Positions 41,323 through 51,289 are shown, numbered from the stretch's first letter. The stretch: 62,348 bases of DNA from an uncultured Rikenellaceae bacterium (GCA_910588925.1 CAJURV010000002.1:1-62348); one strand, 5' to 3'. Numbers and translations are program-made. The notes: generated from the sequence alone by a model not told the origin.

Positions 41323-41351
41323 CGACTTTTAATCTATCCGGACAAATAAAT

Positions 41352-41375
41352 CGCCTGCGGAAACTATTGCAGGCG
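41352..41375 (-). terminator. Hairpin at the end of the glucosaminidase gene
   Basis: cgcctgc (41352-41358) pairs with gcaggcg (41369-41375), spanning the stop codon. Only a weak T-rich stretch follows on the minus strand. Confidence 0.4.
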
Positions 41376-42860
41376 CAGCTTCTGTCCCGGTTTTATCTGG
41401 TAGTTCAGGTCCATACCGTTGACCTTTGCGAGCTTGGCTACATGTATGCCGTATTTCTGCGCCACATAATGAAGCGTCTCGCCCTTGACCACATAATGCG
41501 TCTTATAACCGTTGCGCACGGAACCAGACTTGGGCGCTATGTAAACGATACTACCCGGTGTTATACCGGCAGGCTCGCCGTTCAACTCGTTATATGCGAG
41601 CAATGTCGCCGGCTTTATCTTAAGCGCGGAGGCTATAGACTGCAATGTCTGCCCCGGAGCCGCTATAGTACAAGGGATGTTATTGTTGCGATATATGAGT
41701 ATGCCGCCCTTGCTTCCTGATGCAGCCATACCGGCCGGGTCGAATTTGGGCCCGTCGTAGAAACCGGCCGGAGCGCCTACGGGAGCGCCGTAAACGATAT
41801 CCGAGGTGCCGGAAGGACGCGCCGCTTCCGGTGCGGGGGGCATATCTATGTGCTTACGCGGACGTACCTCCGCCTCCTTCACAGGCTGTGCCGGTTCGAA
41901 ATCTTCCGGATTGTATGCGTAAAGATCTTCATTGCTTTCGGTGCCGAGGTCGATCTTGGGAAGCTCTTCGTTCTTATTGTTATCCACCGAAGCGATAAGA
42001 GGAGGCACCATACCGGAAGAGGGTTTGGACTGCTTGGGCGGATTAACCACGGTGCTTTTAGCCTGAGTGGCCCGACCCGAACGTTGCGGCGCACGGGTGG
42101 AACCTATGACTTTGGGACCCGGTATTATTATGGGACCAGTAGAAACGGTTCTCTGAACGGTACCGGGACGCGACTCCACCTTGATGACGCCGTCGGGTAA
42201 TTGCTCCTGCGCAGTAGCCTGAACAGGCTCGGTATCCGTCGCGGCCGTTTGCTTTACGGGAGCGGGGGAGGTAGCGGGCCTGTCGGTGCGGGCACTGATT
42301 TTGCCGCTGCTGTTCTTGCCGGCAGACGGGGTGTTCGCCGTTATCTCCTTATCCATTTTATAGAGGCCGTTCTGTTCTATCGCCTTTATAAGCATGTTGG
42401 CATATTCGGGATTGGTGGCGTAACCGGCGTGGCTCAAACCGCGCGCCCACCCTTTGTAGTCGGTAGGATCGAGATCGAAAAGGAAACGGTAACGGGGAGA
42501 GTCGGCCAAAAAGTCGGAGTGGTCGCGATAAGAGTCGTATGCGCTACGGTAACTGCGGAAACACTCGTCTTTGGCGTCGTCGTCATGAAGCATCTTGTCG
42601 CCGGACCATGACGTCTTACACTTTATGCCGAAATGATTGTTGGCCTTGAGCGCCAAAGGACTGTTGCCGTTATCGGATTCGATCAGAGCCTGTGCGAGCT
42701 TTATACTGGCGGGTATGCCGTACTCCTGCATGGCTTCCACAGCCAGGCTCTTATAGGTCTCTATGTATTCCTTGGCGGACATCTTCTTGTGCTTTTCCGC
42801 ACACAGGGCCACGCAAGGCAACTGAAACACAAGCAATAAAGCGATAAGTGTCTTTCTCAT
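41364..42860 (-). CDS. GH73 glucosaminidase with two LysM domains
   Basis: The 498-residue protein has a signal peptide (MRKTLIALLLVFQLPCVALCA) and a GH73 (mannosyl-glycoprotein endo-beta-N-acetylglucosaminidase-like) domain at about 30-165. ALIESDNGNSPLALKANNHFGIKC carries the catalytic-type Glu. A long Pro/Ser/Lys-rich linker (170-370) follows. Two LysM repeats lie near the end (about 385-435 and 450-498, VVKGETLHYVAQKYGI). It should cut peptidoglycan glycan strands in the periplasm, held by LysM, in growth or separation. It is monocistronic. Confidence 0.9.
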   Translation of the reverse strand: MRKTLIALLLVFQLPCVALCAEKHKKMSAKEYIETYKSLAVEAMQEYGIPASIKLAQALIESDNGNSPLALKANNHFGIKCKTSWSGDKMLHDDDAKDECFRSYRSAYDSYRDHSDFLADSPRYRFLFDLDPTDYKGWARGLSHAGYATNPEYANMLIKAIEQNGLYKMDKEITANTPSAGKNSSGKISARTDRPATSPAPVKQTAATDTEPVQATAQEQLPDGVIKVESRPGTVQRTVSTGPIIIPGPKVIGSTRAPQRSGRATQAKSTVVNPPKQSKPSSGMVPPLIASVDNNKNEELPKIDLGTESNEDLYAYNPEDFEPAQPVKEAEVRPRKHIDMPPAPEAARPSGTSDIVYGAPVGAPAGFYDGPKFDPAGMAASGSKGGILIYRNNNIPCTIAAPGQTLQSIASALKIKPATLLAYNELNGEPAGITPGSIVYIAPKSGSVRNGYKTHYVVKGETLHYVAQKYGIHVAKLAKVNGMDLNYQIKPGQKLRLQ

Positions 42861-42925
42861 ACTGAACTTACATTTAAACCCTCTAAAATTACCCTTCTCC
42901 TCTTTTTCGGATATAATAAGTATCG

Positions 42926-42933
42926 CAAAGATA
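42926..42933 (-). promoter_or_regulatory. -7 box TATCTTTG of the glucosaminidase gene
   Basis: On the minus strand TATCTTTG fits the consensus, about 65 bases upstream of the ATG at 42860. Most of the 42861-43388 gap (528 bases, divergent) is AT-rich leader sequence with no supported gene. Confidence 0.5.
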
Positions 42934-43231
42934 GTAAAATTTATTTAACAATGTCATTTTACGACGTCAAATAGCACCGTATCGACCCAATATCGCATGC
43001 TCACGACTAAATTCGGTCGTACGTGAAATTACCGGCAACAAACCGAAAGGATAAAAGACAGACTTGCGGCTCGACATAACGCCGACCCGGCACAAAACAC
43101 TAATATACAACACATTACAACAATATATCATTAAATTCCCGAAAGCATAACCGCTCCAAAGCACACCCCTCCATATAACCGATTAATTTTCCCGCCCGGA
43201 CACTCCCGCATAACACAAATTAACGCCCAGA

Positions 43232-43263
43232 ATTGCCCGATACGCGGTTTTTTCCTATTTTTG
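43232..43263 (+). promoter_or_regulatory. Promoter of the DUF4254-GT9-recQ operon
   Basis: ATTG (43232-43235), a 20-base spacer and TATTTTTG (43256-43263) make a good Bacteroidota -33/-7 pair. The leader to the ATG at 43389 is about 120 bases. Confidence 0.6.
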
Positions 43264-43388
43264 CATTAGGATAAAGACCGAACCCCTCCAAGCGTAACGC
43301 TCCGCATTCATTCCCCGGAGACTCCGTATCGACGACAAGCGGTTCCGGATAGTTTATCCTCGAATGGAAACGAATAAAAAATAGAGAT

Positions 43389-43994
43389 ATGACATTCACA
43401 GACCTCTGCGGAGATATATTCACCCGCTCCATAGCCGATTATCACAAAACCGACGATGTAGACACTCCGATAGTCAACCCTTATCCGGAGCGTAGCCTCG
43501 AACATCTGCTCTATCACAAAAACTGGATAGACACCGTACAGTGGCACCTCGAGGATATAATCCGCGACCCGGAGATCGACCCCGTGGAAGCTCTCGCCAT
43601 CAAACGACGTATCGACGCCTCCAATCAGGAACGCACCGACATGGTTGAGTATATCGACTCTTACTTCCTCGACAAATACTCCGCGGTAAAACCCGTCGAC
43701 GGAGCCACCATAAACACCGAGAGCCCCGCATGGGCCGTAGACCGTCTGTCCATACTCTACCTCAAAATCTACCACATGCGTCTCGAGACCGAACGTACCG
43801 ACGCCGACCCCGCACACCAGAAGGTCTGCTCCGACAAGCTCGCGGTGCTCACCTCTCAACTGACCGACCTGAGCACCGCCATAGAGGAGCTGCTCGCCGA
43901 CATAGAGGCCGGTCGCAAATACATGAAGACATACCGTCAGATGAAGATGTACAACGACCCGGCGCTCAACCCGGTGTTGTATGCCGCGAAATAG
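43389..43994 (+). CDS. DUF4254 protein
   Basis: The 201-residue protein is soluble and alpha-helical, with conserved NPYPERSLEHLLYHKNWIDTVQWHLEDIIR and a coiled-coil-like second half (TSQLTDLSTAIEELLADIEAGRKYMKTYRQMK). DUF4254 genes accompany LPS glycosyltransferases in Bacteroidota; their job is unknown. It is followed 25 bases later by the GT9 gene, so a role in lipid A/core assembly is inferred from context. Confidence 0.85.
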   Translation: MTFTDLCGDIFTRSIADYHKTDDVDTPIVNPYPERSLEHLLYHKNWIDTVQWHLEDIIRDPEIDPVEALAIKRRIDASNQERTDMVEYIDSYFLDKYSAVKPVDGATINTESPAWAVDRLSILYLKIYHMRLETERTDADPAHQKVCSDKLAVLTSQLTDLSTAIEELLADIEAGRKYMKTYRQMKMYNDPALNPVLYAAK

Positions 43995-44019
43995 TCTGCA
44001 TAAACATACAGTCGCAACC

Positions 44020-45057
44020 ATGTCCCGATACCGCAACATACTCATACCCCGTTTCTCCGCCATGGGCGACGTGGCTATGCTCGCCGCCGTGGTAAGACTT
44101 GCAGCGCAACAGAACCCCGACGTACGCTTCAACGTGGTGACACGCAAAGGGTTCGAGCTCTTTTTCGCTTTCGGATCAAACCTCGATAATCTCGCGGCAC
44201 ACGGTGTCGACCTTAAAGAGGAGCGATACAAAGGCATCGTAGGCATGCGGCGGTTGACATCGGAGTGCATAAAAAAATGGCATCCGGACGCTATGGCCGA
44301 TATGCACCTCTCGTTGCGCACGCGTCTTATGTCGCTATTCATGATGCTGCGCGGCAAACGTGTGCGTCATCTCGACAAGCAACGGGCCTCGCGACGTGCC
44401 CTGACGGCACGGCACGGCAAAAAGTTAGTCCCCTTGCGCCCCATGACGGAGTGTTACGCCGACGTATTACGCTCGCTCGGCATAGAGGTGTCTCTCGGCG
44501 AAAGAGTGCTCGTAGGGCCGTTCGCATCGCCGTTCTTCGAAAGTAACGCACGTCCGGGACACAAGGCCGTAGGTGTGGCGCCGTTCGCCCGACACGAGGG
44601 GAAAATATATCCTGTCGAACTTATGGAGAGGGTCGTCGAAGGGCTGTCAGCGGCCGGAACGGACATCTTCGTATTCGGAGGAGGAGCCCGCGAACGAGAG
44701 GTGGCCGAGCGATGGAGCGCCGCATACGACGGTGTGGTCTCAGTGATAGGACACCTCGACATGGCCGGCGAAATGGCCCTCATGTCGAACCTCGATGCCA
44801 TGATAAGCATGGACTCGGCCTCGCAACACATAGCCTCTTTAGTATCGGTGCCGGTAGTGTCGGTATGGGGAGCCACCCATCCGGCCGCCGGATTCTACGG
44901 CTACGGGCAAGAGACCGCAGGCGCCGTAGAGCTCGACATGGAGTGCCGTCCGTGCTCGGTATTCGGGAACAAACCGTGCTACAAAGGCGGCTACCCGTGT
45001 ATGCACGGCATAGAGCCTGAAACGATAACACGTAGGGTGACGGAAGTCATTGCATGA
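44020..45057 (+). CDS. Glycosyltransferase family 9 (heptosyltransferase-like)
   Basis: The 345-residue protein starts at the ATG at 44020 (MSRYRNILIPRFSAMGDVAML), since the upstream in-frame start overlaps DUF4254. It has the GT-B fold, with an N-terminal RFSAMGDVAMLAAVV acceptor motif and a C-terminal nucleotide-sugar half (FAPFARHEGKIYPVELMERV and MISMDSASQHIASLVSVPVVSVWGATHP). GT9 enzymes add heptose or a related sugar to the LPS core. Its stop overlaps the recQ start as ATGA. Confidence 0.88.
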   Translation: MSRYRNILIPRFSAMGDVAMLAAVVRLAAQQNPDVRFNVVTRKGFELFFAFGSNLDNLAAHGVDLKEERYKGIVGMRRLTSECIKKWHPDAMADMHLSLRTRLMSLFMMLRGKRVRHLDKQRASRRALTARHGKKLVPLRPMTECYADVLRSLGIEVSLGERVLVGPFASPFFESNARPGHKAVGVAPFARHEGKIYPVELMERVVEGLSAAGTDIFVFGGGAREREVAERWSAAYDGVVSVIGHLDMAGEMALMSNLDAMISMDSASQHIASLVSVPVVSVWGATHPAAGFYGYGQETAGAVELDMECRPCSVFGNKPCYKGGYPCMHGIEPETITRRVTEVIA

Positions 45058-46955
45058 CCGAATACCTCGACATACTGAAAAAATATTGGGGCTACGACTC
45101 GTTCCGCTCCATACAACCCGACGTCATAAAGAGCATAATATCGGGACGCGACACCCTCGCTCTCATGCCCACGGGCGGTGGCAAATCCATTACCTTTCAG
45201 GTGCCGGCCCTCGCCATGGACGGCATAGCCGTGGTGGTGACACCTCTCATATCGCTCATGAAAGATCAGGTAGACGCCCTGCGTAAACGTAAGATCATGG
45301 CGCAGGCCGTACACAGCGGCATGTCGGCCTCGGAGATAGACCGCATACTCGACAACTGCGTCTACGGCGACTACAAGCTGCTATACGTATCGGCGGAACG
45401 CCTCGAGACCGACATATTCAAAGCGCGTTTCGACCGCATGAACGTCTCCATGATAGTGGTCGACGAGGCTCACTGCATATCGCAGTGGGGCTACGATTTC
45501 AGACCGGCCTACCTCAACATAGCCCGTCTGCGCGACCGCGCCCCCGACATACCCATTCTGGCGCTGACAGCCACCGCCACCGAGCAGGTGTGCGACGACA
45601 TAGAGCGCAACCTACGCTTCGGCAAGGAGTCGAGACGGCTCTCTATGAGTTTCGCGCGTCCCAACATAAGCTATGCGGTACGTCACACAGAAGACAAGAA
45701 CGGCGAAATGGTACGCATACTCGACGCCGTGCCCGGAAGCGCGATCGTATATTGCCGCACCCGCAAGGAGTGCGAGACAGTGGCGGAGAAGATCGCAGAG
45801 ACAGGCATAGCCGCCGACTTCTATCACGGAGGACTCGACTACCGTATGCGAAGCGTCCGTCAGGAGGCATGGATACGCGGCAAGGTACGCGTGATGGTTG
45901 CGACCAACGCTTTCGGCATGGGCATAGACAAACCCGACGTCAGAACTGTGATACACTACGAGATGGCCGACTCGCTCGAGGCCTATTATCAGGAGGCGGG
46001 ACGTGCCGGACGCGACGGCAAACGGTCATACGCCGTATTACTACGCGCCTCCTCCGACAAAACGGCCGCAGACAAACGCATAGCCGCCGAGTTTCCGCCC
46101 GTAGAGACCGTAAAAGAGATATACGGTCAGGTACACGACTACTTGGGCATAGCCGTGGGAGACGGACGCATGACCACACGCAACTTCGACGTATTCGACT
46201 TCTGTTCCCGATTCGGATGTTACAGCCTCACCGTCTACAGCGCTCTCAGACTGTTGCAGCTATCGGGCTATCTCATATTGACAGAGGAGCTGGAGAACCC
46301 CACACGCATAATGTTCATAGTATCGCGGGAAGATCTGTATCATGTGCAGATCGTAAACGGCGAACTCGAAAGCCTCATACGTGTGATACTGAGGTTATAC
46401 ACCGGAATATTTTCGGCTCCCGTGCCGGTTAGCGAGGAGTACATAGCCCACGCTTCCGGATACACCGTGCCGTTCGTTACCGAAGCGCTCCTCCGGTTAT
46501 CGCGTCTACGTGTGATACGCTACATCCCGCGCAACCGCTCGCCCCTACTGACGCTGTGCACCGAACGGCTACCGTCGGCCAACCTCTACATACCGCACGA
46601 GGTATATCACGGTCGACGCAATCAGATGATCGCCCGCATGGCAGCCATGACCGAGTACGCCGACCGTACCGACAGATGCCGGAGCGTTGTGTTGCAGTCT
46701 TATTTCGGAGAGAAAGATCCGGACGACTGCGGATGTTGCGATATATGTCTCGCACATCGCAAGAATCGCGACCTGTCCGCAGATGGACTTATAAAGAATC
46801 GGCTTATGGAGATGGCTGCCACAGGGGTGTACGATCCTAAGAGCATAGTGGAGCGTACTGCCGGAGACAGGGAGCGTATTACCGAACTCTTACACCGGCT
46901 CATCGAACAGGGGAGCATAGTGACCGGGGAGGACGGTTTCTTGCGGGTGCCTTAA
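45054..46955 (+). CDS. recQ: ATP-dependent DNA helicase RecQ
   Basis: The 633-residue protein has helicase motifs MPTGGGKSITFQ (I), DEAHCISQWGYDFRPAY (II), LALTATATEQV (III) and the QEAGRAGRDG motif VI. The RQC zinc site includes CGCCDICL, and a C-terminal winged-helix region follows. It unwinds DNA 3'-5' in recombination repair. It lacks a clear HRDC domain, being shorter than the longest Bacteroidota RecQs. Coupling to GT9 through ATGA suggests joint expression, though the functions are unrelated. Confidence 0.92.
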   Translation: MTEYLDILKKYWGYDSFRSIQPDVIKSIISGRDTLALMPTGGGKSITFQVPALAMDGIAVVVTPLISLMKDQVDALRKRKIMAQAVHSGMSASEIDRILDNCVYGDYKLLYVSAERLETDIFKARFDRMNVSMIVVDEAHCISQWGYDFRPAYLNIARLRDRAPDIPILALTATATEQVCDDIERNLRFGKESRRLSMSFARPNISYAVRHTEDKNGEMVRILDAVPGSAIVYCRTRKECETVAEKIAETGIAADFYHGGLDYRMRSVRQEAWIRGKVRVMVATNAFGMGIDKPDVRTVIHYEMADSLEAYYQEAGRAGRDGKRSYAVLLRASSDKTAADKRIAAEFPPVETVKEIYGQVHDYLGIAVGDGRMTTRNFDVFDFCSRFGCYSLTVYSALRLLQLSGYLILTEELENPTRIMFIVSREDLYHVQIVNGELESLIRVILRLYTGIFSAPVPVSEEYIAHASGYTVPFVTEALLRLSRLRVIRYIPRNRSPLLTLCTERLPSANLYIPHEVYHGRRNQMIARMAAMTEYADRTDRCRSVVLQSYFGEKDPDDCGCCDICLAHRKNRDLSADGLIKNRLMEMAATGVYDPKSIVERTAGDRERITELLHRLIEQGSIVTGEDGFLRVP

Positions 46956-47040
46956 TCCGCCCTCTTTTTCCGACGGACCATCTTTTCTCGTCGGTCGGGA
47001 GTAGCCATTAGACGTATTCCGCCTGTATGGACGGATGCGA

Positions 47041-49386
47041 TCAGAACGGATAGCCTATCCCGAAATGCAATGCCGTGTTGGAGAATTTGAAACTGCGGAT
47101 CCATTCGTGGCCTCGTTCCCAGCCGGGGTTTCGTAGCTGTATGCCCCAGTCCAGTCTCAGTACGAAGTAGTTGAAGTCGAGTCTTAATCCGAGGCCTGTG
47201 TTGAGGGCCAGTTGCTTGTAGAAGGTGTCGAAATAGAAGCGGGCCTCTTTGTCGCTCTCGCCTTTACCGTTGGACCATATACTGCCGCAGTCGAGGAATA
47301 TGGCGCCGTATACCGGGCCGTATATGGGAAAACGTTGCTCGAGGTTGGTCTCTATCTTTAGGTCGCCCACTTGGTTGGGGTAGAATTCGCGCGGCTGCTG
47401 TGGTACGAATCCGGGGCCCAGCGTTCTCACCTGCCATCCTCGCATGCTGGTGCTGCCGCCTGCGAATATCATACGTTCGAAAGGCATGGAGCGGGTGTTG
47501 CCGTAAGCGTAACCGCCGGCCACGAGGAACCGCCACAGCAATGCCCCTTTGTTGCGCACGCGTTGACGGAATACGAAGCTGGCCTCGGCACGTGCGTATT
47601 GTGCGTAGCGTATTCCGAGCGCGTTGTAGTAACGTTCGTCTTTGTTGTAATGATATCGCGATTCGCTGATTACCGATATGAGGTTGAGGAAATTGCCGCT
47701 CGTCTCGAGGTTGCCTTTTACGGTGAATGTCTGGTCCATCCCGGTGCCTTGCGTGTTGTAGGTAACGGAGCCGAACATCCCCAGTATCATCTGCGAGGTG
47801 TAGCTGTTGCGTAAGTATGGGTTTTTTATGGAGTTGAGGTAATCCTCGTTTATCCACGGCACTTTGATAAGCGACAGGTTGATGGGGCGGAACGTGTAGC
47901 TGGTGTAACGTCCGTTGCTCCAGTTGTAGCCGAAAGTGAGGCTGCTCAGGGTGCGGTCGTAGTCGGGGCGCCGTTGCTTGCTGAACGACAGCTCCACTTT
48001 GGAGCTCACGTTGTAGCGACGGCTGTAACGGTTGAGGTTGAAAGGCACCAATGCACGCGGATATGTCAGCGAGGTTGATATGCCGAATTCGTATGAGTTT
48101 TTCTTGCCCGAGTTGTGGGTGAAGTCGTAGGCCACGCGTCCGCTTATGTCGAAGATCTCGGCGCCCTTGAATATGTTTTTGTTGGCATACCCTAACTGTA
48201 GCGCAATGCCGGTGTAGTTGGTGTTGGTGGAGGCCTCCACGTCTAATTTGTAGCCTTGCCGTAACATGGGCACGCATTGTATGTAGCAGTCGAGCGTGCC
48301 TTCGGCCACGTCGGTGAGGCTGTCGAGCCCTCCCTGTCCTACGTACGTGACGTAGTCGTCCTCCTCGCCGCTGTCGGAGAACAGTATGTTGACGTTTCTG
48401 AAATAGCGCAGGTTGGATATGTTGGCGCTGGTGTATCTGACCTCCTCGCGCGAATAGATGCTACCCTGATATATGGTGATGGCGTCGGCTATGACAGGGT
48501 ATCGTATGTTGCGTTTTACGCCGGAGGGGGCTATGAAGTTGAGCCCGCGGAAGTAGAGCGTGTCGTAGGTTACGGAGTCGGTGCCCGACATGGGTTTGTA
48601 GTCGGTGTCGATATATACGTTGCGTATGCGGTATATGCGACTGTCCTCCGGTTGTCCCGCCACCACGTTCTGCACGAAATTTATCGTTACGTGCCCTTCG
48701 TGTGGTGTGCCGAGCGTGTCGATGATGTAACGTATGTTGTTGACCGAGAATCTGTAATAGCCGAGGTTTTCCAAATATGCGGCCACGCGTGACCTCTCCG
48801 CCTCCATCACGGTGCGGTCGAGTCTGTCGCCCGGTTTTATGAGCGAACTGGCCGAGTCGGCGAGGATGATGTTGCGTAGACTCTTGTCGCTGAAAAGATA
48901 GCTTACTCCCGATATTTTGAACGGTTCGCCGGCTGTCACCGAATAGTCTACCGAAGCTTTGCGTTTGTGCAGTTTGATGGTGTCGGTGACATTCGACTCG
49001 TAGAATCCTTTAGATTGCATGTAGAGCGACATATCGCGCCGCGACCGTTCCGTCGACGCCGAGTCGAGTAATACGGGCTCCTCTCCTATCTTGCGTAAGG
49101 TACGTTGCCACCAGTTGTTTTTGGTGGTGTCCGAAAGGTTGTAGACCCATAGGAAAAACGGCATTCCGAAGATACGTTTGTTAGGGGTCTGCGAGGTGGG
49201 TATGAACCGTTCCAGCTCCGATGCGCTCACCCGCCACGAACGGTGCAGGGTGTCGGGGAACGAGGTGTGCACCTTGTTTTTTGTCAGAAGATAGCTACCC
49301 TCGGGCAGATGTTTGGTGACGCTACATCCTGCGAACAGGAACATAGCGACTATGCCAAAAATAATATGTCTCGACTTCGGGGACAC
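47041..49386 (-). CDS. Omp85-family outer-membrane lipoprotein (TamA/BamA-like)
   Basis: The likely start is GTG at 49386, giving VSPKSRHIIFGIVAMFLFAGC, a lipoprotein signal, and a protein of about 781 residues. A longer in-frame start at 49596 adds 70 unlikely residues. POTRA-like segments fill the first half. The C-terminal barrel has the Omp85 signature MRGWQVRTLGPG and a final strand FSNTALHFGIGYPF. Such proteins insert or fold beta-barrels or secrete surface proteins, and may pair with the TamB-like protein at 13.0 kb. It is divergent from the cysQ operon. Confidence 0.85.
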   Translation of the reverse strand: MSPKSRHIIFGIVAMFLFAGCSVTKHLPEGSYLLTKNKVHTSFPDTLHRSWRVSASELERFIPTSQTPNKRIFGMPFFLWVYNLSDTTKNNWWQRTLRKIGEEPVLLDSASTERSRRDMSLYMQSKGFYESNVTDTIKLHKRKASVDYSVTAGEPFKISGVSYLFSDKSLRNIILADSASSLIKPGDRLDRTVMEAERSRVAAYLENLGYYRFSVNNIRYIIDTLGTPHEGHVTINFVQNVVAGQPEDSRIYRIRNVYIDTDYKPMSGTDSVTYDTLYFRGLNFIAPSGVKRNIRYPVIADAITIYQGSIYSREEVRYTSANISNLRYFRNVNILFSDSGEEDDYVTYVGQGGLDSLTDVAEGTLDCYIQCVPMLRQGYKLDVEASTNTNYTGIALQLGYANKNIFKGAEIFDISGRVAYDFTHNSGKKNSYEFGISTSLTYPRALVPFNLNRYSRRYNVSSKVELSFSKQRRPDYDRTLSSLTFGYNWSNGRYTSYTFRPINLSLIKVPWINEDYLNSIKNPYLRNSYTSQMILGMFGSVTYNTQGTGMDQTFTVKGNLETSGNFLNLISVISESRYHYNKDERYYNALGIRYAQYARAEASFVFRQRVRNKGALLWRFLVAGGYAYGNTRSMPFERMIFAGGSTSMRGWQVRTLGPGFVPQQPREFYPNQVGDLKIETNLEQRFPIYGPVYGAIFLDCGSIWSNGKGESDKEARFYFDTFYKQLALNTGLGLRLDFNYFVLRLDWGIQLRNPGWERGHEWIRSFKFSNTALHFGIGYPF

Positions 49387-49468
49387 CTCTGAACGGGAAA
49401 AAGTAAATTCGTAAAGAGAATTTTTACGGGATAAATGTACAACTTTTTTACCAAACTGTGTTTTACGG

Positions 49469-49476
49469 CAAAGATA
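49469..49476 (-). promoter_or_regulatory. -7 box TATCTTTG before the Omp85 gene
   Basis: On the minus strand TATCTTTG lies about 85 bases upstream of the GTG at 49386. If correct, it places transcription start downstream of the ATG candidate at 49596 and supports the short form. Confidence 0.4.
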
Positions 49477-49730
49477 TTTGACACGGAGGCGTGTGCGGCC
49501 CCTTGTCGATAGGCTCTGCACTTCGGGTAGCCGGTGCGAATGTAGCGTCTTGGCGATGGCGTTTTGCCCACTGTGGCATACGGGGGATCGCGGCAAGGCG
49601 AGAGAGCCGGATAAAAGTCGGTTGTTTAAGCGGATATTCGTAGAGGAAGGCCCCTTTGCGCATATCTTCGTGCATGCGATACTGGAATTTGTGTCTGATA
49701 TTCCGAAACGCCATCGTCGTTCTCTTTAAA

Positions 49731-49762
49731 TTTGTGTCTTTTCAAAAAAAGATTTATTTTTG
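49731..49762 (+). promoter_or_regulatory. Promoter of the cysQ-cysC-cysD-cysN-sulfotransferase operon
   Basis: TTTG (49731-49734), a 20-base spacer and TATTTTTG (49755-49762) match the Bacteroidota -33/-7 consensus well. The leader to the ATG at 49842 is about 75 bases. The remainder of the 49387-49841 divergent gap has only unrecognised short frames. Confidence 0.7.
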
Positions 49763-49841
49763 TCGTTAATTTTCGTAGAATTCGTGCGTTATGTCTGACG
49801 GACGGGTTGAGTTTTAATACGGAGACACTAACCGGAGCGGA

Positions 49842-50648
49842 ATGAATCTTCATGAACTTACAGAGACAGCTGTTATCTCGGCGTTACGCGGAGGCGGGCG
49901 TATCATGGAGATATACGGCGATCCCGAGGCCGATTTCGAGGTGGAGCGCAAAGCCGACAACTCTCCCCTTACAATAGCCGACCGCCGTGCCAACGATACT
50001 ATCTGCGACATGCTCGCCGCTACTGGCCTGCCCATTCTCAGCGAGGAGATAGCGGCGGCCCCCTATGAAACGCGCGCCGGTTGGGAGCGGTTATGGATAG
50101 TAGATCCGCTCGACGGCACCAAAGAGTTCATAGGCCGCCGGGACGATTTCACCGTCAATATCGCGCTCGTGGAGCGGGGTGTTCCTGTCGCGGGGGTGGT
50201 TTACCTGCCCGTGTTCGGTGTCCTTTACGTCGCAATGCGTGGCGAAGGCAGTTTCCGTATAGACGGGGTTAAGCCCGATATTGCGGTCTCTTTGGACGAG
50301 CTTACGGGACGGGGTCTGCGTCTGCCTCTGCCGCCGGAGGAGCGTCCTTATACGTGCGTGGCGTCGGTGTCTCACCTCAACGACGACACCCGCCGTTTCA
50401 TCGACAGGCTCAAGGCCGCTCATCCCGACCTTACGACCGTATCTCGCGGCAGCTCCATCAAGATATGTCTGGTGGCCGAAGGCAAAGCCGACATATACCC
50501 CCGTCTTGCTCCTACCATGGAGTGGGACACGGCGGCTGGGCATGCCGTAGTCCTGATGGCCGGAGGCGACATAGTGCGGGCCGACGACATGACGCCGCTC
50601 ACGTATAACAAACGCGATCTGCACAACCCTCACTTCATAGTGGAGTGA
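49842..50648 (+). CDS. cysQ: 3'(2'),5'-bisphosphate nucleotidase
   Basis: The 268-residue protein is an inositol-monophosphatase-superfamily enzyme. It has metal motifs ILSEEIAAA, WIVDPLDGTKEFIGRRDDFTVNIALVE and a C-terminal WDTAAGHAVVLMAGG. It removes the 3'-phosphate from PAP (the by-product of sulfotransferases) and from PAPS. Being first in an operon with CysC, CysD, CysN and a sulfotransferase, its job here is probably PAP removal. It overlaps the cysC start region. Confidence 0.93.
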   Translation: MNLHELTETAVISALRGGGRIMEIYGDPEADFEVERKADNSPLTIADRRANDTICDMLAATGLPILSEEIAAAPYETRAGWERLWIVDPLDGTKEFIGRRDDFTVNIALVERGVPVAGVVYLPVFGVLYVAMRGEGSFRIDGVKPDIAVSLDELTGRGLRLPLPPEERPYTCVASVSHLNDDTRRFIDRLKAAHPDLTTVSRGSSIKICLVAEGKADIYPRLAPTMEWDTAAGHAVVLMAGGDIVRADDMTPLTYNKRDLHNPHFIVE

Positions 50649-50695
50649 CGATCGCCGAAGAGCCGGTTCGGGCCGGTCGCTATAACAGTTTGAAG

Positions 50696-51289
50696 ATGGT
50701 ACAAGACAACATATATCCCGTAGCCACTTTGCCCCGCGAAAAGCGGGAGGAGCTTCTGGGACAGCACGCCGTGATGATATGGTTCACCGGTCTCTCCGGT
50801 TCCGGTAAGAGCACGGTGGCCCTAGCTTTGGAGCGCGAGCTGCACAGGAGGGGCCGTATATGCCGCGTGCTTGACGGCGACAACATACGTTCGGGGATAA
50901 ACAACAACCTCGGTTTCTCTACGGAGGACCGCATGGAGAACATACGCCGCATAGCCGAGGTGGCCAAGCTCTTCGTCGACACCGGGATCATAACCGTAGC
51001 CGCGTTCATTAGTCCCACATGCGGCATGAGGGAGCTGGCCCGCGACATCATAGGCGCCGAGGACTTTTTCGAGGTCTATGTCAGCACGCCTATAGAGGTG
51101 TGCGAGGAGCGCGACGTAAAAGGTCTGTACAAAAAGGCGCGTGCCGGCCTCATCAAGGAGTTCACGGGTGTCAACTCGGCTTTCGAGCCGCCGCGCAATC
51201 CGTCTCTTGTGATAGACACGTCGCGTATGAGCCTCGAAGAGTCGGTAGATGCCATCATGCAGGCTATATGCGGCAGGATAGAGAGATAG
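50696..51289 (+). CDS. cysC: Adenylyl-sulfate kinase
   Basis: Starting at the ATG at 50696 (MVQDNIYPVATL) the protein is 197 residues. A GTG at 50645 that overlaps cysQ would add 17 residues and is less likely. It has the P-loop WFTGLSGSGKSTVA, DGDNIRSGINNNLGFS and AAFISPTCGMRELARDI. It phosphorylates APS at the 3' position to give PAPS. It is standalone, not fused to CysN. Confidence 0.93.
   Translation: MVQDNIYPVATLPREKREELLGQHAVMIWFTGLSGSGKSTVALALERELHRRGRICRVLDGDNIRSGINNNLGFSTEDRMENIRRIAEVAKLFVDTGIITVAAFISPTCGMRELARDIIGAEDFFEVYVSTPIEVCEERDVKGLYKKARAGLIKEFTGVNSAFEPPRNPSLVIDTSRMSLEESVDAIMQAICGRIER

Noticed and set aside
43308..44357. 349-codon leftward open frame across DUF4254 and GT9
   Set aside because: It overlaps two recognised genes entirely and has no domain or promoter of its own.
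49463..49714. 83-codon leftward frame upstream of the Omp85 gene
   Set aside because: No recognisable domain, no promoter placed for it, and it overlaps the likely Omp85 promoter region.
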